50,018 bases of DNA from a virus, in the IMG/VR virus record IMGVR_UViG_3300030419_007586, positions 7,480 to 57,497 of that record. One strand, 5' to 3'. This document shows, piece after piece, positions 47,780-50,018 of this stretch. How positions within the stretch are numbered: the first letter of the stretch is position 1; the number at the start of each line of letters is the position of its first letter. The position numbers were made by a program, and so were the translations under genes. The notes under the pieces were generated by a model. It saw only the letters and a list, made by a program, of their open reading frames with translations, had not been told where the DNA came from and did no database searches.

Positions 47780-48124
47780 TGTTTTGCTTGCTCGCTTGCT
47801 ATGTTTACGGTGACGCCGCCATTTGCGATAGTTGCGATATCGCTTATAGTGACGACGCATTTTATTATAATATTTGCGATGATAACTGCGGTAGCTACGA
47901 TGATAACTGCTATAGCTACGGTGATAGCGAATATGTCGCATATGATGATATCGTGGATGATATCGTCTAACATATGATGGTGGAGCAATCCAAAGATTCC
48001 ATCCGCTGTCCAAGTGTTGCGTATATACCACATCTTGTGGCACCGCAAGACCATATTCTGAAAAACAAGCGGGCGAGGCATAGCCATAACCGCTATATAG
48101 GATAACTAAAACACACATATTCAT
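47762..48124 (-). CDS. Secreted Tyr/Arg/His-rich basic protein
   Basis: The 120-aa protein has a signal-peptide-like start (MNMCVLVILYSGYGYASPAC) and a short globular part (GLAVPQDVVYTQHLDSGWNL). A long low-complexity tail with alternating Tyr, His, Arg and Ser follows (YHRSYSSYHRSYRSYHRKYY, KRYRNYRKWRRHRKHSKRAS). A perfect AGGAGG site nine bases before the ATG and a sigma-70 promoter upstream show it is a real gene. The very basic tail could bind LPS, nucleic acid or metal. The reading frame on the opposite strand here is a shadow. Confidence 0.72.
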   Translation of the reverse strand: MNMCVLVILYSGYGYASPACFSEYGLAVPQDVVYTQHLDSGWNLWIAPPSYVRRYHPRYHHMRHIRYHRSYSSYHRSYRSYHRKYYNKMRRHYKRYRNYRKWRRHRKHSKRASKTKRNRY

Positions 48125-48201
48125 AATCGATTTCCTCCTAGCTGCGTCCTAACTGCTTATAGTTGCATATTGTATGCCAAGTAGCTGCGATTCGCAAATA
48201 T

Positions 48202-48230
48202 AGTATAATATGTGTTATTTGTTTTGTAAA
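48202..48230 (-). promoter_or_regulatory. Sigma-70 promoter for the Tyr/Arg/His-rich gene
   Basis: On the minus strand TTTACA (48230-48225) and TATACT (48207-48202) are 17 bases apart. The expected start site near 48195 leaves a leader of about 70 nt to the ATG at 48124. Confidence 0.6.
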
Positions 48231-48251
48231 GTGAAAAGTTAGTTAGGTTGG

Positions 48252-48545
48252 TTACGGCAGCTCACTTAAAGCTTGTTTTTTAATTGCAGCTGCATCATCA
48301 TCAGTTATCGAGGAAGCGTAATCCTGATTTAAAGTAAAGAAAATGTTTGGATCTTTTGCAATTGCCACTAATAGCTCCGCGCGACGTGGATGATCATTGA
48401 CTAGTGCTATAGGATTATTCCAGTCTTCGGGATTCGTATCGACAGAGATATCGGCTATTAGCTGTTCTACTGGTTTATTCTCTTGTAATACTTTTTTAAG
48501 CTCTTCCTTGATGATTCGTTTTAGTTTGGTTTTAGTTAGTTTCAT
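48252..48545 (-). CDS. IIKEEL-leader protein
   Basis: The 97-aa protein starts MKLTKTKLKRIIKEELKKVL, continues QENKPVEQLIADISVDTNP and ends in a helical domain (RAELLVAIAKDPNIFFTLNQ, DDDAAAIKKQALSELP). No family is recognised. It overlaps the upstream leader gene by four bases, so the two are expressed together. Confidence 0.68.
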   Translation of the reverse strand: MKLTKTKLKRIIKEELKKVLQENKPVEQLIADISVDTNPEDWNNPIALVNDHPRRAELLVAIAKDPNIFFTLNQDYASSITDDDAAAIKKQALSELP

Positions 48546-48949
48546 TTGGTTCGTCCTTGTAAATATTCGGCCAATCTAGATGCGGCAGCCTCTAGATAGG
48601 GTTTAAGTTCGTCTATTGTTACTTCAGGATAGAAGCCCATATGCGAATCACTGATGCTTGGATAATCCTTTTTTAAAGCATCTATAATATTATGTACATC
48701 CATTTCGCTAAAATTTGGATCCGCACGCCGCGCCGCATACAAATCTTTGCTCACGGCGCGCATTGCTTCTTCAAATATTTCAGCTAGATTTGAGATAGTG
48801 CCCACCTTGCGGCCTGAGCGCCTAGGCGTAAGTCTTTTTACTAAATGGTTATATATCTGTTGTTTTAAGCCGTCAGGATTTTCCTCTTTTAATATTTTAT
48901 CAAGCTCTTCTTTGATTAGTTGTTTTAGCCTTGACTTGGTTAGCTTCAT
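48542..48949 (-). CDS. IIKEEL-leader protein
   Basis: The 135-aa protein starts MKLTKSRLKQLIKEELDKI and continues with a basic region (NHLVKRLTPRRSGRKVGTIS) and a helical body (LAEIFEEAMRAVSKDLYAAR, DVHNIIDALKKDYP). No function can be assigned. It is the first gene of the leader array in transcription order, with an extended minus-10 promoter and an ACTATTTAT element just upstream. Confidence 0.68.
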   Translation of the reverse strand: MKLTKSRLKQLIKEELDKILKEENPDGLKQQIYNHLVKRLTPRRSGRKVGTISNLAEIFEEAMRAVSKDLYAARRADPNFSEMDVHNIIDALKKDYPSISDSHMGFYPEVTIDELKPYLEAAASRLAEYLQGRTK

Positions 48950-48969
48950 TTGGTTGGTTCCTTTGAGAC

Positions 48970-48979
48970 ATTATAACAT
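48970..48979 (-). promoter_or_regulatory. Extended minus-10 element before the first array gene
   Basis: The minus strand reads ATGTTATAAT, a TGnTATAAT extended minus-10. The predicted start site gives a leader of roughly 15-20 nt containing AAAGGAACC before the ATG at 48949. A minus-35 is not obvious; the ACTATTTAT element sits 12 bases upstream. Confidence 0.5.
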
Positions 48980-48990
48980 ATTAATATGTC

Positions 48991-49006
48991 TGCAATAAAT
49001 AGTCAA
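48991..49006 (-). promoter_or_regulatory. ACTATTTAT promoter element
   Basis: The minus strand reads TTGACTATTTATTGCA, 42-57 bases before the ATG at 48949, and combines with the extended minus-10 downstream. Confidence 0.5.
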
Positions 49007-49101
49007 CTGGTTATTAAAAAATCTCAAAAATTGGGCTGCGTTTTGTTTGCGTACTATGCCCGGCCACCTAACTCCCCGTATTTACAGGAGACATACATTC
49101 C

Positions 49102-49132
49102 GGGTATCGGGGGGGTAGGGGGGGGAGGGGGG
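49102..49132 (+). other. G-quadruplex-like motif (four G-runs)
   Basis: The plus strand carries GGG (49102-49104), then G7 (49109-49115), G8 (49118-49125) and G6 (49127-49132) with loops of 4, 2 and 1 bases. This meets the usual G3+N1-7 rule for an intramolecular quadruplex. In an AT-rich phage genome such a run is exceptional. The surrounding segment 48950-49233 has no clear gene and otherwise contains only the promoters described and an AT-rich stretch. Confidence 0.75.
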
Positions 49133-49176
49133 TACCTATATGCTAAATAAAAAAACTCTCTCCCTTATAAGAAAAA

Positions 49177-49187
49177 GTTAATTTAAC
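49177..49187. promoter_or_regulatory. Palindrome GTTAATTTAAC, copy 1
   Basis: An 11-bp palindrome (GTTAA-T-TTAAC). A second copy, GTTAAATTAAC, lies at 49461-49471. Both copies are preceded by an A-run on the plus strand and followed by a similar (C/G)(T/C)ATTG then GGGTTT context, so the two sites flank the small gene at 49234-49437. Confidence 0.45.
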
Positions 49188-49233
49188 GTATTGTTTTTAT
49201 TGGGTTTTCTGAAAACGCTTATTTTCGCTTAAG

Positions 49234-49437
49234 CTAGTTAATGTCTGTTTTATCTTCTGGCGGCGGGGTCATACCATGGTAGCGCAGGGTATACAGAGTT
49301 GTCGCGAGTACCACTGAAGCAGGGCAAGGTGTGGCGCAGTCCTCCGTTTGGAGTAGCCAGCCTAGGCCGAAGGGCATAGTCGACAGTAGAAGCTCGTTGC
49401 TGACGGTTGGTAGGAAGTCTTTTTTGTTAGCGCTCAA
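49234..49437 (-). CDS. Small hypothetical protein
   Basis: The 67-aa frame starts with TTG at 49437, preceded by a strong GAGGAG site eight bases upstream. It has a moderately hydrophobic centre (ELLLSTMPFGLGWLLQTEDC, ASVVLATTLYTLRYHG) and a Pro-rich end (MTPPPEDKTDIN). It could be a small membrane-associated protein. No family match; the good ribosome site is the main support. Confidence 0.5.
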   Translation of the reverse strand: MSANKKDFLPTVSNELLLSTMPFGLGWLLQTEDCATPCPASVVLATTLYTLRYHGMTPPPEDKTDIN

Positions 49438-49460
49438 AGCTTTGTCTCCTCTAAGGGAAA

Positions 49461-49471
49461 GTTAAATTAAC
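49461..49471. promoter_or_regulatory. Palindrome GTTAAATTAAC, copy 2
   Basis: Second copy of the GTTAA-N-TTAAC palindrome, 24 bases upstream of the TTG start of the 67-aa gene. Position suits an operator for that gene. Confidence 0.45.
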
Positions 49472-49625
49472 CCATTGATATCATTAGGGTTTGCAAAAAC
49501 CCTATTTTGGGGTGCGAAGGGGTTGAAAGGGGGGCAAAAAGGGGGTTGAAAAGGGGTAAAATGTGGGCGGATTTGGGGGGCTTTATACGTCCAAATTCCA
49601 CCGCAGTCCCCGCTTTTCGACTCAT
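49467..49625 (-). CDS. Possible 52-aa protein
   Basis: An ATG at 49625 with a GGGAGCAGG site could encode 52 aa (MSRKAGTAVEFGRIKPPKSA, then a Pro/Phe/Leu-rich part). An extended minus-10 promoter (49668-49676) lies about 45 bases upstream. The frame overlaps a G-tract array that has its own structure, and another frame in the same place is also open, so this may be noncoding. Confidence 0.3.
   Translation of the reverse strand: MSRKAGTAVEFGRIKPPKSAHILPLFNPLFAPLSTPSHPKIGFLQTLMISMG
49485..49508 (+). terminator. Hairpin with GCAA loop followed by TTTT
   Basis: TAGGGTTT (49485-49492), GCAA loop, AAACCCTA (49497-49504), then TTTT. An 8-bp stem with a GNRA-type loop and a short T-run resembles an intrinsic terminator for plus-strand transcription. 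No plus-strand gene precedes it here, so the direction of use is unclear. Confidence 0.4.
49509..49580 (+). repeat. Phased G-tract array
   Basis: Runs of 3-6 G start at 49509, 49519, 49529, 49541, 49553, 49564 and 49575, that is, every 10-12 bases, close to one DNA helical turn. The spacers contain partial repeats (gttgaaa, ttgaaaa). This could affect DNA bending or form G-rich secondary structure on the plus strand. Confidence 0.7.
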
Positions 49626-49667
49626 AACCTGCTCCCGCTCGCTTCGTGTTCCTAGTCCCCCGCACCT

Positions 49668-49676
49668 ATTATACCA
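49668..49676 (-). promoter_or_regulatory. Extended minus-10 promoter element TGGTATAAT
   Basis: The minus strand reads TGGTATAAT, a consensus extended minus-10. It points leftwards into the G-tract region and possible 52-aa ORF. A minus-35 at the right spacing is not obvious. Confidence 0.45.
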
Positions 49677-49788
49677 GAACCAAAGCAACATAATGTGCAA
49701 ACAGGAAGCAACCGAAAACCCAACAGCTTGCTGCGACCATTTGCTTTGGTGTGCTTTTGTGTTTCATATTAGTAACTAGTCCTCGCAA

Positions 49789-49992
49789 TCAAGACCAAAC
49801 AGAAGTGATACTATTAATAGTGATGTTCGTTCCGACTCGTCCTTTAATGGTCGCGCTGACCTTCGAAGCATCGGTGCACCAAACAGTAGTGCTCTTGCGT
49901 GTTTCGGTCCATTTAGGCGGACGATGAGCGGGTGCCGTGTTATGCTGAAAGGAATACTCGACTTTAAAGGGTTGTCTTCTGTTTTGGTTCAT
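49789..49992 (-). CDS. Possible small basic protein
   Basis: The 67-aa frame starts MNQNRRQPFKVEYSFQHNTA, with an AAAGG site about ten bases upstream, and ends TKGRVGT-type beta sequence (NITINSITSVWS). The composition looks like a real basic protein, but length and lack of family match keep confidence low. The 100 bases between it and the promoter at 49668 show nothing else. Confidence 0.4.
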   Translation of the reverse strand: MNQNRRQPFKVEYSFQHNTAPAHRPPKWTETRKSTTVWCTDASKVSATIKGRVGTNITINSITSVWS

Positions 49993-50018
49993 CGTGATTT
50001 AACCTTTTTGTTTGTTGT

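Noticed and set aside
47723-48087. Plus-strand Ile-rich and minus-strand alternative frames over the Tyr/Arg/His-rich gene
   Set aside because: They are shadows of a repetitive coding tail. Only the 47762-48124 frame has a ribosome site, promoter and signal peptide.
1-50018. Insertion sequences, integrase or attachment sites
   Set aside because: No transposase, integrase or terminal inverted repeats were seen.

Overview
This AT-rich, densely packed 50 kb looks like part of the genome of a large tailed (myovirus-like) phage, probably marine, infecting a Gram-negative host. Nearly all genes lie on the minus strand in tightly coupled operons with ATGA, TAATG and TAGTG overlaps. The window carries phage-typical genes (PhoH with an intein, virion-type proteins, small coiled-coil proteins, tRNAs, tmRNA). 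It also has at least twelve proteins sharing one of two short N-terminal leaders that resemble the capsid-targeting sequences of T4 internal head proteins. No terminase, portal, major capsid or polymerase gene is present, so the phage assignment rests on gene style and these leaders. The Gram-negative host is inferred from ADP-heptose genes and lipobox proteins.

Layout. (1) 1-15.6 kb: a minus-strand surface-glycan operon. It encodes two GT4-like and at least three other glycosyltransferases, two DegT aminotransferases, four SDR sugar-nucleotide enzymes, a NeuA-like cytidylyltransferase, a methyltransferase, a cupin, a DUF962/Mpo1-like membrane protein and a truncated B12-binding radical-SAM gene. 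Within it lies an almost complete ADP-heptose route: a GmhA-like isomerase, separate HldE kinase and HldE nucleotidyltransferase genes, HAD phosphatases, and an HldD epimerase. (2) 15.6-20.3 kb: a PD-(D/E)XK nuclease, a zinc peptidase-like protein and a PhoH/PIN ATPase interrupted by a class-3-like intein. (3) 20.4-23 kb: a plus-strand trypsin-like lipoprotein, small ORFs, then an RNA cluster of tRNA-Asn, tRNA-Thr (anticodon AGT) and a complete tmRNA with tag ANDNVEFDYALAA. (4) 23-33.4 kb: a 1133-aa protein with ligase-like and NMN-adenylyltransferase-like motifs, an HEXXH protein, a PurA-family enzyme, a lipoprotein with MopE-like calcium/metal-binding repeats plus a vWA domain, and a virion-type protein. 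(5) 33.4-35.4 kb: a thermonuclease-like protein, a nucleotidyltransferase and small proteins. (6) 35.4-36.7 kb: a plus-strand, full-length ClpX. (7) 36.7-49 kb: the leader array, where two families of N-terminal leaders (MKLLFENWR-type and MKLTK..LKQIIKEEL-type) head otherwise unrelated proteins, including two divergent protein kinases. (8) 49-50 kb: a less coding, G-run-rich segment with a quadruplex-like motif, phased G-tracts and repeated palindromes.

Working model. The phage would make or remodel host surface sugars with the 5' cluster. It would modify tagging and proteolysis with its own tmRNA and ClpX. It would load the capsid with effector proteins (kinases, a nucleotidyltransferase, lysine-rich and cysteine-module proteins) through N-terminal packaging leaders cleaved by a prohead protease. 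The last step is inference by analogy with T4 internal proteins. A recurrent ACTA(T/A)TTAT element sits 20-57 nt upstream of several transcription-unit starts on both strands and is a candidate phage promoter.
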